In this document: positions 46,029 to 56,943 of the stretch, piece after piece
How positions within the stretch are numbered: position 1 is the stretch's first letter
Layout of the letters: each line of letters opens with the position of its first letter
Assembly (NCBI GenBank): GCA_009193035.1
Contig: SWDT01000070.1
Span: 558,001-622,000 of the forward strand
Reading direction: 5' to 3'
From: Halicephalobus mephisto
Lineage: Eukaryota; Nematoda; Chromadorea; Rhabditida; Panagrolaimidae
DNA length: 64,000 bases
The notes under the pieces: model-generated
Told to the model about the DNA's origin: nothing
The model's input: only the letters and a program-made list of their open reading frames with translations
Databases searched by the model: none
Made by a program: the position numbers and the translations under genes

Positions 46029-49000
46029 TATCCGATGTAAAGTACACTGAAATAACAAGTTAAAGTGGTGAAATCAGACTCGCGCCAAAATCAGAAAGTT
46101 TAAAACGGTGAGAGAGAAACAGGAGAGCGAGTGACAAAAGAACGCCATCGAACAAATTCGAAAAACAGGTTACGGTATGCGAGTCGAGTTCCGATTTTCG
46201 TTGTGAGACACGAGTGCGTAGGTGCCGAGGTGTTGATTGCATTTTAGGTATCGGTAGTTGTCCACTGATTTCCTTTCAGTCCTTCATTGTGGTGAGTTTT
46301 TTTTATTATTCTGAAAATTGTTATCCTAACGTTGTGGAAATTTGACAGACAACGTTGCTGTTTTTCTTTTTGAAACATTTTTCTGCAGTTGACGAATTTT
46401 ATTTTGCAATGAATGTATTTTACAAGATGTGACTCCTTAATGCCAGATTTCTGTTAGCCAAAGTGTCAATCATCGATCATACATGTCGCCAGGAGCTTTA
46501 CTAGGGACATTTGCTTGCTTTTTTCTTGCTCATTTGACATAACATTGTTATTTCTCATCACCCTGGATTTCCCTAAAATTTACTTTGATCTCGGTTCATA
46601 TATAAAAACACTTTCTCCATCTTTATTTTCACCGTCGTGGTTTAAGTTTTTTAAAACGTGCTTCGATGCTGATTTATGTATATAAAAGTATTTTTCATTA
46701 TTTCATTATTTTACTCGAAATGTTCTAAAACATGTTTTATTCCTGGTTTATATGCGAAAATATTTTCTTCTACTTTCATTAACATGTTCTAAGTTCTTTT
46801 AAAGCATACTTTAATGCTGATTGATATATAATGGTACCTCGTTCCCCAGCCTTATTCTACTTTGTGTTTTTTTAAACCGCATTTTGGTTCCTGCTCATAT
46901 ATGAAAATGTACCTCTTCCTTTACGCCGTTAATTTATTCTGTATTCGTCTTAAAATGCGTTTTACTTCCGAATTATATATGAAAATGCATTTTTCCTTTA
47001 CTCTGTGAGTAATCTCCATGATGTCAGATTTGGTCTTTCCATAACATGGTGAAGGTAATTTGCTTTGGCAGTTCTCCAGAAGCTCTTGTAAATAGAATAT
47101 TCAAATACTCGACTAGCTGTTAGGAAACTGAATTTGCCGAAGAGTTCCTCGTCCTTGGTCATTTTATTTCGAGAGGATGACCGCTGCTGGACAAATTTCG
47201 TCAGCTTCCTTGTCGGATTGAGATGACGAGTATCGAAAGTTACTAGTCGACTTTTTGCTTGAGGGCAGATCGAGTTTCTCATTGACTTTTCCTCAATTTT
47301 TACTTTTAGCTTTTGTTTGTATTTTTCCAAAAATGAGCCTTCAGACCGGTGAGTTGTATCTCAACCACTTTTGAGCTATTGATGAAAAGTACGAAAGTGT
47401 ACACAAAATTCTGCCATTTTCGTTCGCAAGCACTTTTCACGTAAATTGGTAAACACGGCTCCTATGGCTTTTTGACTTTGGCTGAGCAGGGCAATTTTCT
47501 ACCAAAGTAAAGTTTGAGAAATCCAACTTGGAGAGTCCATCCTTGCTGGACAAATTTGTCCAACGAAGCGTTTCTAACGATATTGGCTTCTTCCAGGAAG
47601 CTCTGCATTTTCGTTTTTGCTAAGCTCAGCAATTCTGGATGAGTAATTTTCGTGAGCTTCTGAAAATCCCTCTGGATACAGATTGAGACCATGGTGTTTG
47701 TGGATTCTTAGGATTAGAACTAATTTGGAAATTAATCGTTTTTTGCATCAACGACAAAAACGGAATTAAATAAAAAGCTGATTTTAGGATTTTCAGTCTC
47801 GAGTGACCTTATTTTTAAATATAAAGTAATTTTTACTTTTAAACAAACTTGGAATCTTGATCTATAATGTTTGCCTTAAGGCATTTTTCGAATTCTTCGT
47901 TATCCCACTCTACTGAATTGAAATTTGAGTGTCTCCAGACTTCCTAACCCTGGTCTATTTACATTCCCCACAGGTGCAATTTTAAATATGGCCGATTATC
48001 TCCAACCAAAAGTTACTTTTGACTATTTTTTGGCTTAGTTACGTCATATTTTGTAAAAGAAAAAAATGGTGACAAGCATTTTCCTCTTTGAAACTATTGG
48101 AGACTCTTTTCTTTTGTCGTTACTACCTCCCGGACGTGAGTTTTTTGCTTTGACTAAGCTTTGTCGGCTTTTGCCGTTGTCGACCAGTTTCCGGAGAAGC
48201 TGAAAAGCCGTGCTGAAGACAAATAGGGACAAGTGTTGTTTTTTGTCGATTACGGGATTTCATGTTAATAGTCTGGAGATGCTTTCACCAAAAAAGGCAA
48301 TTTTCTTTGAAAAGTGTTAATTTGATGTTGTTTTTAAGTTGTATCATCTTAGTGGATTTCAAGAACGAATATTAACTTTGAAGAAATACGGTAGGAGGAT
48401 TTGTTCAGAAACCGAAATAGGGGCGTGTTATTAGAAAAATTAAAATGTTGTCGAGAAATGGTCTCAACAGGAGGTTTTAGAAAGTTTAGGAATTTAGGAT
48501 TTTTGGTTTTTCATATTGGCTCTGTTTTCCTGAGATTTTTAAAGTTTTAGAATCATCAGATTTTTGAATTTTTTACTGAATTCTAGAAAGTTTTGAAGAT
48601 TTTTTTCTGGATTCTGGAAGAGTTCTAGGAAGTTTTTGAATGGTTTAGAATCTTCTACTAGATTCCAGAAGTTTCTGTTAAATTTTCAAAAGTTTCGGAA
48701 TTTCCCACTAGGTTCTGGAGAATTCTAGAATCTTCTGTTAAATTTTCAAAAGTTTCGGAATCTCCCACTAGGTTCTGGAGAATTCTAGAATCTTCTATGA
48801 CTTTTTAAGGTTCCAGAATCTTCCTAAAATCTTTCATTCTCAAATGATTCTGAAACTTTCTACTTTTGAAAAATCCCACAATTTCCTCAGAATCCTAATT
48901 ATCCTTGAAAATTAATAATTTTTTACTTTTGAAAAGATTTTTTTCCACTTTTTTATTCAAATAATATTATTCGTTTTTATCCAATGCCGTATTATTCGTA

Positions 49001-49283
49001 AAAAATCGGTCGATATTTTTTGATGATTGATCTTACTGAATGTATGCTTTTGTTCAAAAATTTGACCACTTTTTTCACTTTTGCAGACTGCTTGTCGTAT
49101 GCCAGATTTGATTTCCACAAGGTAACTGCTGGACTAAATCGAAAGCGTCACCTATCCTCGAAGTGCATGATGAGTCTTCGATCAATAATAAGCTGACAGC
49201 TTATTTGACCGAGTTTTTTGCTACTTTGCCGTCAAAATCGTTTTTTTTTTTTAAAAGAAAAATTTTTGGTCAATGATTCAGTC
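46029..49283. other. Long intergenic region upstream of avr-14
   Basis: About 3.25 kb. A less AT-rich block at 46060-46290 is probably the promoter of the four-TM gene. Between 47000 and 49200 three related segments share tgctggacaaattt(c/g)tc-like words (about 47190, 47548 and 49127) and three unsupported minus-strand frames (47330-46998, 47692-47462, 48232-48044). The block 48650-48800 is a ~65-70 bp duplication (ttaaattttcaaaagtttcggaat). No gene is called. Confidence 0.45.
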
Positions 49284-52200
49284 ATGTTGGGTATTTCAAT
49301 GACATTATTCAATATTCCAAAAAGGATATTTTTTTTATTAATGTTTTTATTATTAGAAGTTATATCAACTTCAGAAGGAAAAAAGAAGTTGAAAGAACAG
49401 GACATAATCCAAAGGGTCCTGAAGGACTATGATTGGAGAGTCCGTCCCAGAGGCTCAAATGATTCTTGGCCGGGTAAGTACTTTGTGGTTGAATATTTAT
49501 TTTTTAAAATTATAAATAAAGATTTCTCAAAATTATAGTTTTTTTAAATTATAAATAAAAATAAAAATAAAAATAAAAATTTTTTTAAATTAGTTTTTTT
49601 AAAATTATAAATAAAAATAAAGATAAAAATTCCTTAAAATTAGTTTTTTTAAAATTATAAATAAAAATAAAAATAAAAATAAAAATTCCTTAAAATTAGT
49701 TTTTTTGAAATTATAAATAAAAATAAAAATTTTTTAAAATTATAAATATAAATATAAATAATAATTTTTAAAACTTTTAAAATGTTTTTTAAAATTTTAT
49801 AATAATAATTTTTAAATAATATTTTTAAAATTTTTTACGTAAAAACGAGTAAAATTGGAAAAAATGATAATTCTGGCAATTTGCGAAGAAAACTGACTTG
49901 TTTTTTTTGGAATTGTTTTGAAATTTTCTAGAATTTCAAACTTTGAAAAAAATTTTATCCTTAATTTTTATCTTATGGTATTTTTTTTGACTGAAACTAC
50001 TCCGAAATTGAATCAAATGCCTCTGGCTTTCTTCAGTAACTAAATTTATACTCAAGAAAAAACTCAAAGTTGTCCAAATCCTTTTTGAAAAAAGATCGGA
50101 TTTAGTTTTTGAGATGTTTGTTTTCTGATGCAATTGGGCTTTGGTCCGAGGAGCACTTTAGGGAAATGGTTCTGACGTAATTTGAAAGTTTACAAAGTAA
50201 AAAAATCTCAGTAAATAGTAAATGAAATTTTTTCACTAAATTGTCCAATAATGACTAGCATTTTTTGAATAAAAAAATTGAAGCACTTAATATTTAAGTG
50301 CCATTATTTTCTTTGAAAAGTTATAATATTATAAAAATTTAAATTTTGTTACGAAATTGTCTGAATTTTCGGAGGGTTCTTGGAAATTTGAAATGTCTAG
50401 GAGTTTAGAAAGTTTCTATTAAATTACAATTTATGAAATACCAGGGGTTTTCAAAAAATTTTAAAAATTAAAAAAAATTTAAAATGTATTTTTAAAAATT
50501 TTGAAATTTTTGAAGGATTATATAAAATTTTATTGAATTTTAAAATATTTTAGTATTTCGTAATTTTTAACTTTTCAAAGATTTGTAAAAAATAAATTTT
50601 TTCAACTTTTTGGAAATTTGTAAAAAGTAAATTTTTCAACTTTTCAAAGGTTTGTAAAAAATAAATTTTTTCAACTTTTTGGAAATTTGTAAAAAGTAAA
50701 TTTTTCAACTTTTCAAAGGTTTGTAAAAAATAAATTTTTTCAACTTTTTGGAAATTTGTAAAAAATAAATTTTAACTTTTCAAAGATTTGTAAAAAGTAA
50801 ATTTTTCAACTTTTTGGAAATTTGTAAAAAATAAATTTTTCAACTTTTCAAAGATTTGTAAAAAATAAATTTTTTAAACTTTTTGGGAATTTGTAAAAAG
50901 TAAATTTTTCAACTTTTCAAAGGTTTGTAAAAAATAAATTTTTGAAAAAGGTTGAGACGGAACTTGATTTTTCCTCGTGAAGTAAATTGAAACTTGATCT
51001 ATCCACGAGTTGTCGGCCCTTTTTGTCTTGTTAGATTTTTGGCTTTGGTGACAAAACGTAAGAAATTTCAAAGAAAGAATAACAAACACCTTTTGGGTCT
51101 CATTTTCCTTCCGGGTAAAAAAAATTAAAATAATTTTTTTTTTGCAGATACAGGTGGACCAGTAGTTGTCTCGGTTAATATATATCTGAGATCTATATCG
51201 AAAATAGATGACGTAAACATGGAATATTCTGTTCAATTTACATTCAGAGAAGAATGGTGGGACGCAAGATTGGCTTACGAAAGATTCGGAGACGAAAACA
51301 CCCAAGTGCCTCCGTTTGTGGTTCTGGCCACTTCGGATAACAGTGATCTCAGTCAACAAATATGGATGCCGGATTCATTTTTTCAAAATGAAAAAGAAGC
51401 CAGAAGACATCTAATTGATAAACCAAATGTTTTGATTAGGATTCATCCCAACGGGAAAATTCTCTACAGTGTCAGATTGTCCTTAGTTTTGTCTTGTCCT
51501 ATGAGTCTCGAATACTATCCACTGGACAGACAAACCTGCTTGATAGATTTGGCTAGTTGTAAGTTTTTGTAAAAATAATTAATTTATTAAAAAAAGTTAA
51601 ATTTTATTTGATTTTTATTAAAAAAAAGTTAAATTTTAATTAATTTTTATTAAAAAAAGTTTAATTTTGTTTAATTTTTATTTAAAAAAGTTAAATTTTA
51701 ATTAATTTTTATTAAGAAAAGTTAAATTTCGTTTAATTTTTATTAAAAAAAGTTAAATTTTAATTAATTTTTATTTTAAAAACTTCATTTTTATTTAATT
51801 TTTATAAAAGAACTTGATTTTTATTTGATTTTTTATTTCAAAAAATCTATTTTTAATTATTTTTTAATATAAAAAAGTTTAATTTTATTTTAAATTTTTG
51901 ATTTAATTTTTTTTAAGATGCTTATACTACTGACGATATAAAATATGAATGGAAAAAAACGAATCCTATCCAGCAAAAAGAGGGCCTTCGTCAATCTCTC
52001 CCATCTTTCGAACTTCAGGATGTTTTGACAGATTACTGTACATCCAAAACGAATACTGGTTTGTTTATTTATTTTTTATTTGTTCTAAGATCTATAAAGT
52101 TTGGTAAAAAATAAAACAAAATTTGCAAATTTCACTCAACGTTCGGTCAAACTGCCAAGTTTCAGTTTTTTAAATTTCCCTAAAAAAATTATTCATTTTT

Positions 52201-53964
52201 AAATTTCCCTAAAAGTTTTATTTATTTTTTAATTTTTCTAAAACATAATTTATTTTTTAATTTTTCTAAAAATTTTATTTATTTTTAAATTTCCCTAAAA
52301 AAAATAATTTATTTTTTAAATTTCCCTAAAAATTTAATTTCAAAAAACAATGATTAAAATAGTCAAAAATTAACCATCCTAAAGTTGTGAAATTTCAATT
52401 TTCGATATATGAATTTTATTTAATTTTTTCTTTCCAAAACTCATTCAACAACAATTGATCATAGATTCTGATTATATGTGATGGAGAAATTATAATTTTA
52501 AAAACATCATGATCAAAGTTGATTTTTAAAAATAACTTCAACTTGGTCGGACTTGTCAGAACGTTGTGTAAAATTTCGAAATTTTATTTTTATTTTAAAA
52601 ATTTTATTTTTATTTTAAAAATGTTATTTTTGTTTTGAAATTGAACTTTATAGATTGCTTTTTTGCTTTAACTGTCGCTTTTTGATTTCTTTGGTTTTGA
52701 ACTAATGGACTTACAGGCACGTATTCTTGTCTCAGGACGAAAATGATTTTACGACGAGAGTTTAGTTATTATCTGTTGCAGGTGGCTTACTAATATCCAA
52801 AAAAGCTTTAATTTTTGTTGTTTTAGTTATATATTCCGTCGTTTATGCTTGTTATTGTTAGCTGGGTGTCGTTTTGGCTTGATAAGGTTCGTTAAAAAAA
52901 ATAATTTTTTTTGGATAAAAAAGATTTTAGGATAGTGTACCAGCTAGAGTAACTTTAGGAGTAACAACATTACTAACAATGACAACTCAATCATCCGGTA
53001 TTAATGCTAAATTGCCTCCGGTATCGTACACTAAAGCAATTGACGTATGGATCGGAGTTTGTTTGGCTTTTATTTTTGGAGCTTTGTTGGAATTTGCATT
53101 GGTTAATTACGCAGCTAGAAAAGACATGACAAGTTCACAAAGATTGGTTAGATTTTGGTTTTTTTAACATAATGTTTTTTTTTCTATAGTTAACAGCGAA
53201 ACATAATCAAAGTCATCTGGAACATTATCATGGATATCAGCCTCTGGCAGGTCAATCTACTAGGTCTTCTTTTTGCTTCAGATTCTTCGTTAGAAGATAC
53301 AAGGAACGATCTAAGAGGATAGATGTTGTGTCCAGAGTGGTATGCTGGAATATACAATTATACAGTAATTACTTTCTAGTGATAATTTTTGTAAATTTTA
53401 ATATTTAAGATATCCGGTTTCGTAATGGTTTTATTTTAAAATTAATTTCCTTGGTACTTAGTGGTATGTCAGGTTGGTTAAAATACTAAAAAATTAATTT
53501 AAAAAAATGAAACTTACGGAATCAAAAGAATAGTTGTTCCGCAAGTCGTTTTTGTTTTTTTAGATAGTTATTTTTCGTCGAATTGTCATTTTAGGAACGA
53601 AAAATAACTATCTAAAAAAATAAAAATGATCTGTATGACAACTATTCCTCTGATTTCGTAATTGTTTCATCTTTTAAAATTAATTTTTTAGTATTTTAAC
53701 CAACTTGACATACCATTAAGTATCAAGGAAATTAATTTTAAAATAAAATAATTACAAAACCGGATATCTTAAAGATTAAAATTTACAAAAATTATCATTA
53801 GGAAGTAATTACTGTATAGCTCTAACAGTTTGTTATTAACTTAAATTTCAGGTGTTTCCAATCGGTTACGCTTGTTTCAATGGTAATAACCTAATTTTGT
53901 TTTTGTTTTTGTTTTGCTTCAAGTATTAATTTCAGTTCTCTACTGGGCCGTGTATCTCGTCTGA
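49284..53964 (+). CDS. avr-14: Glutamate-gated chloride channel, avr-14 isoform with channel module A
   Basis: Pentameric Cys-loop receptor opened by glutamate; the family is the target of ivermectin. Exons: 49284-49473, 51148-51558, 51918-52058, 52717-52781, 52827-52886, 52931-53146, 53190-53339, 53852-53882 and 53936-53964; 430 aa. There is a signal peptide in the first ~32 residues. The ligand-binding domain has [12 protein letters not shown] and the Cys-loop [16 protein letters not shown] second Cys pair, typical of GluCl/glycine receptors, is split between exon 3 (DYC) and exon 4 (YSC). M1 contains [20 protein letters not shown]2 begins [19 protein letters not shown]; the Pro-Ala-Arg entry marks an anion pore. 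M3 contains [21 protein letters not shown] and M4 is [18 protein letters not shown]. The intracellular loop is short (~60 residues). It shares exons 1-3 with module B downstream. Confidence 0.93.
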
Positions 53965-55314
53965 TTTCGGAGTCACGGGAAAATTTAACAACTTGCAATT
54001 CATCAAATTGCAGTACTGCCTAATTTTTTGTTTAACAATAATAGTAACAGTATATGATTGTTTAAATAATAAGCCTAACGTGTAAATTATGTTCTGAAAT
54101 ATATTTTGTGTTTATAAAAGTTAATAAAATTTAATTTTATAAAAAATAAAAATTTTTAGGCGAGTACAGTTGTGCACGGGTCAAGTTATTTCTTCAGCGA
54201 GAATATAGGTTTGTAATTTTACAATTAATAACATTGTAAAAAAAATAAAAATTGTTTTGAAAGAAATTTCAAAGAGATTCTGGAAATCTAGAGTTATCCT
54301 AAAATAAGAAAAACGAGCGAGAGAATGCGAGTGAAAACCGAGCGAGTCAATTTTGATCAAATTGCCAGTTTTGCCATTTTTTCCTTTTACTCGCTCTTGC
54401 GCGCGAATTCAAAAATTCCAAAAAAACTTTTTTAAATTATAATATTTATAAAATTAATTAATTCATTTTTCAGTTATTATTTGATTCAACTCTACGTTCC
54501 TTGTATCATGTTGGTCATGGTCAGTTGGGTCTCATTTTGGCTAGACAAGGTAAAAATTAATTTTTTAAAATCAACTATAAAAATTAATTTTTTATTTCTT
54601 GAAATTAATTTTTTATTTATTAAAATTAATTTTTTATTTGTTGAAATTAATTTTTTATTTGTTGAAATTTACTTTTTATTTATTGAAATTTATTTTTATT
54701 TATTGAAATTTATTTTTTATTTGTTAGAATTTGGAAATTTTTATTTATAAAAATATTCGTTCTAGGATGCTGTGCCAGCGAGAGTGTCCCTCGGAGTGAC
54801 GACCCTACTGACTCAGACGACCCAATCGTCGGGTATCAATTCCAAACTTCCGCCAGTATCATACATAAAAGCCGTAGATACCTGGATCGGTGCCTGTCTT
54901 GCTTTCATTTTCGGAGCTTTACTGGAATATGCATTGGTTAATTACTACGGAAGAAAAGAATTTTTAAGGAAAGAAAAACAGAAAAAACTCGGAGGCGGAC
55001 TCCATATTCCTGTACCTGTCAATAATGACTGTATTTGTCCTCCAGGAGGGATTTCCGGACAGATGATCCAGCCAGACCGGCCTACTTTGATGTTAGACGC
55101 GGCTGGATACCCTAAGAAATCCACCTTCAAGAAATTACGATTGAGTGCTATCTTCCACGATTCGGGAGAAATCTCGAGAAGGATAGATCTCGTCTCCAGA
55201 GTCACTTTCCCGACTCTGTTTTTCATCTTTTTAGGTAAGGTTTTTAAAAAATAAAGTACAAAATTTAAAATTTCAGTTTTCTATTATATAACGTATGTGA
55301 GTCCAGAAAAGTAA
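49284..55314 (+). CDS. avr-14: avr-14 isoform with channel module B
   Basis: Same ligand-binding exons 49284-49473, 51148-51558 and 51918-52058, then exons 54160-54208, 54474-54549, 54766-55234 and 55277-55314; 457 aa. Phases fit exactly as for module A (phase 1 entry). Module B again supplies the second-loop Cys ([11 protein letters not shown]) and has M1 [20 protein letters not shown]2 [19 protein letters not shown] and M3 [23 protein letters not shown]. The intracellular loop is longer (~95 residues, basic then CICPPGG). M4 is [22 protein letters not shown]. elegans avr-14 and parasite orthologues are known to make A and B subunits by this choice. Module B introns are few and its loop exon long, unlike module A. 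The two are clearly ancient tandem copies rather than recent duplicates. Confidence 0.9.
49530..49830. repeat. AT array at the start of avr-14 intron 1
   Basis: Iterated aaaattataaataaaaataaaaa units with ttccttaaaattagttttttt spacers. Low complexity; no other signal. Confidence 0.7.
50560..50945. repeat. ~66 bp tandem repeat in avr-14 intron 1
   Basis: Alternating half-units of ~33 bp: ttcaacttttcaaaggtttg + taaaaaataaatttt, and ttcaactttttggaaatttg + taaaaagtaaattt. About six full units with high identity. Confidence 0.9.
51575..51910. repeat. AT array filling avr-14 intron 2
   Basis: A ~33 bp unit (aaaaaagttaaattttaatt + aatttttatt) is iterated about six times, then decays. It occupies most of the 359 bp intron. 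Confidence 0.8.
53361..53816. mobile_element. Foldback element filling an avr-14 intron
   Basis: The left end tacagtaattactttctagtgat is the near-complement of the right end. Pairing continues inward (aagatatccggttt / aaaccggatatctt in register; aattaatttccttg; taaaatactaaaaaatt) to a core of agatagttatttttcgt / complement, centred near 53588. Arms are about 210 bp with some divergence in the middle. The host intron (53340-53851) is little more than this palindrome. No coding frame is present. It differs in sequence from the foldback at 20659-21707. Confidence 0.85.
54310..54415. repeat. Dispersed intronic repeat (inverse copy of the SIN3 intron block)
   Basis: gcgagtcaattttgatcaaattgccag ... 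actcgctcttgcgcgcgaattc is the reverse complement, with changes, of 41394-41470. A weaker copy lies near 49850-49910. Confidence 0.7.
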
Positions 55315-55493
55315 GCTCATTTCTGTTCTGCCGGACATACTGCAATACTCGACTCATCAGGTTGTAAATTTCGCTTTCCTTTGTTGGCAAATGGTAAAGA
55401 TTTGTTAAAATTGATTTTGAATAATAAAAAACATGCAACGAACCCATTTCATTTTCATACAATAAATTAATCATTATCATTAGATCCAAAAAA

Positions 55494-56379
55494 TTACTTC
55501 TTCTTTTTCTTTCCGCCGCTTTGTTGGGATTGAGGTGCGGGGGTCGCAGGAGCTCCAGAAGCAGTCCTGGTCTTCAGTTGCGGGATAAGCTGGGCAGCAT
55601 GACGCATCAGGGACTCTCCTGGAATGGTTCACATATGGAAATCCCACAATATTGAACTTACTGGTTTTAAACTTCTCATTCGCAAAACTTCCGTCGTCAT
55701 TCCTGAGCTGTACTCGAACTCGTCCTCGAAACTCTTCTTCACGGTCCAGTTCCCGAGAATACATCTTGTCTTTCTGGAAGAACAGAGTTTGAAAAATTGC
55801 AAAAAATCAAGCAAACCTCAATTTTGGCACTGAGTCCTTCAAACTGCAAAATGTCGTAGATTTCTTGACATGTAGGGTTAATCACTGCCTGCAAGTTAAT
55901 AATGAAGTTATTATATCGTTAAATTCTTACAAAAAGTGGAAATCGCTTTGAAATGAATTTTTGAAGTTTTTAAAAACCAAAGTAGCCTAAAATTTGGGTT
56001 TTGCGCAACAGTGGTTTCGTAATCTTACAATTTTAAGATTGGTTTTTTCTATTTGTATTCTGCTTGGAGAGACCCAGAAACTTACGGATTAGGGTATATA
56101 GAATACAATAATCTATATCCGTCCTCTAAGGTTAATTTCCATATATGAAATTATTAATAAATACCCGAAAAATAATCACTAACACTCAAATAACCCATCA
56201 AAAGCAGGTTGTTGTGTATTTTGCAAAAAATAAAAACTGATATATGAAAAACAAAAACAAACCAGTGAAGCCGGGATTCTTCTTCCTTCTTTTTTGGTTT
56301 TTTTCGAATTCAAATAGGCAGGATAGATCGTGATCCATCTAGCTTCGTCGGAAAAGGGCTTCTGTTTGATGTTCGCCAT
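55494..56379 (-). CDS. srp19: Signal recognition particle 19 kDa protein
   Basis: SRP19 binds helices 6 and 8 of SRP RNA and allows SRP54 loading during ER-targeting particle assembly. Exons on the minus strand are 56379-56263, 55888-55817, 55773-55662 and 55618-55494; 141 aa, close to human (144). Family motifs: WITIYPAYLNSKKTKKEGRR at the N terminus, AVINPTCQEIYDIL, KDKMYSREL followed by RGRVRVQL, and the C-terminal AAQLIPQLKTRT with a Lys-rich tail (GGKKKKK). A GGTGTTTCAG acceptor precedes the ATG by about 34 bases. It lies 180 bp from the convergent avr-14 module B stop. Confidence 0.96.
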
Positions 56380-56943
56380 CAGAAGTCAGAAATAAATCTC
56401 GATGAATTCTGAAACACCACGCGAACAAACTGCAGTTTGCGTTTGCAAAAAAGTTTCGCGTCGAGACCGGCAGTGCACATCTCTCGGTTGGGCCCCAAAC
56501 TAGGGTACTTGATTTATTTTATTTTTCTGGCTTTATCCCGATTCTGAAGGTTCGGATTTTCTTAATTGTTGAATCTAATTGATATATGAAAGTATGCGTA
56601 TATGAACGGGGCTCAGAGATAAAGTTTTATTTCGTAAATCGTTTTTGCGTAAAAAGTCACATGTACTTTGTTTTTTTTTAAATTTTTTAAATCTCCAATT
56701 TTCTACAACTTTTGTTAATTTCTCGTTATTGTAAAGCATGATTTTTCAAAAGTTATTTTTCAAACAATACAGTAAACCTTCGAATAGGGGTCTCGCCGCG
56801 AAAACTGCAGGCCCTTGTTTTCTGCCTACATTCGGTTGCGTCAAACCGGACCTCAAGGGATTTTCTGCAAGATTTTTGTCAACTCATTTACTTATCCGAA
56901 TTTCAGGTAATACGAACTGTAAATCTTTAACAAAGCGGGATTA
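56380..56943. promoter_or_regulatory. Divergent SRP19 / zinc-finger intergenic region
   Basis: About 560 bp. The half next to SRP19 is less AT-rich (gcgtcgagaccggcagtgc, cggttgggccccaaac) and is a promoter candidate. A gaatttcag acceptor at about 56907 may begin the zinc-finger mRNA. No gene is supported. Confidence 0.45.
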
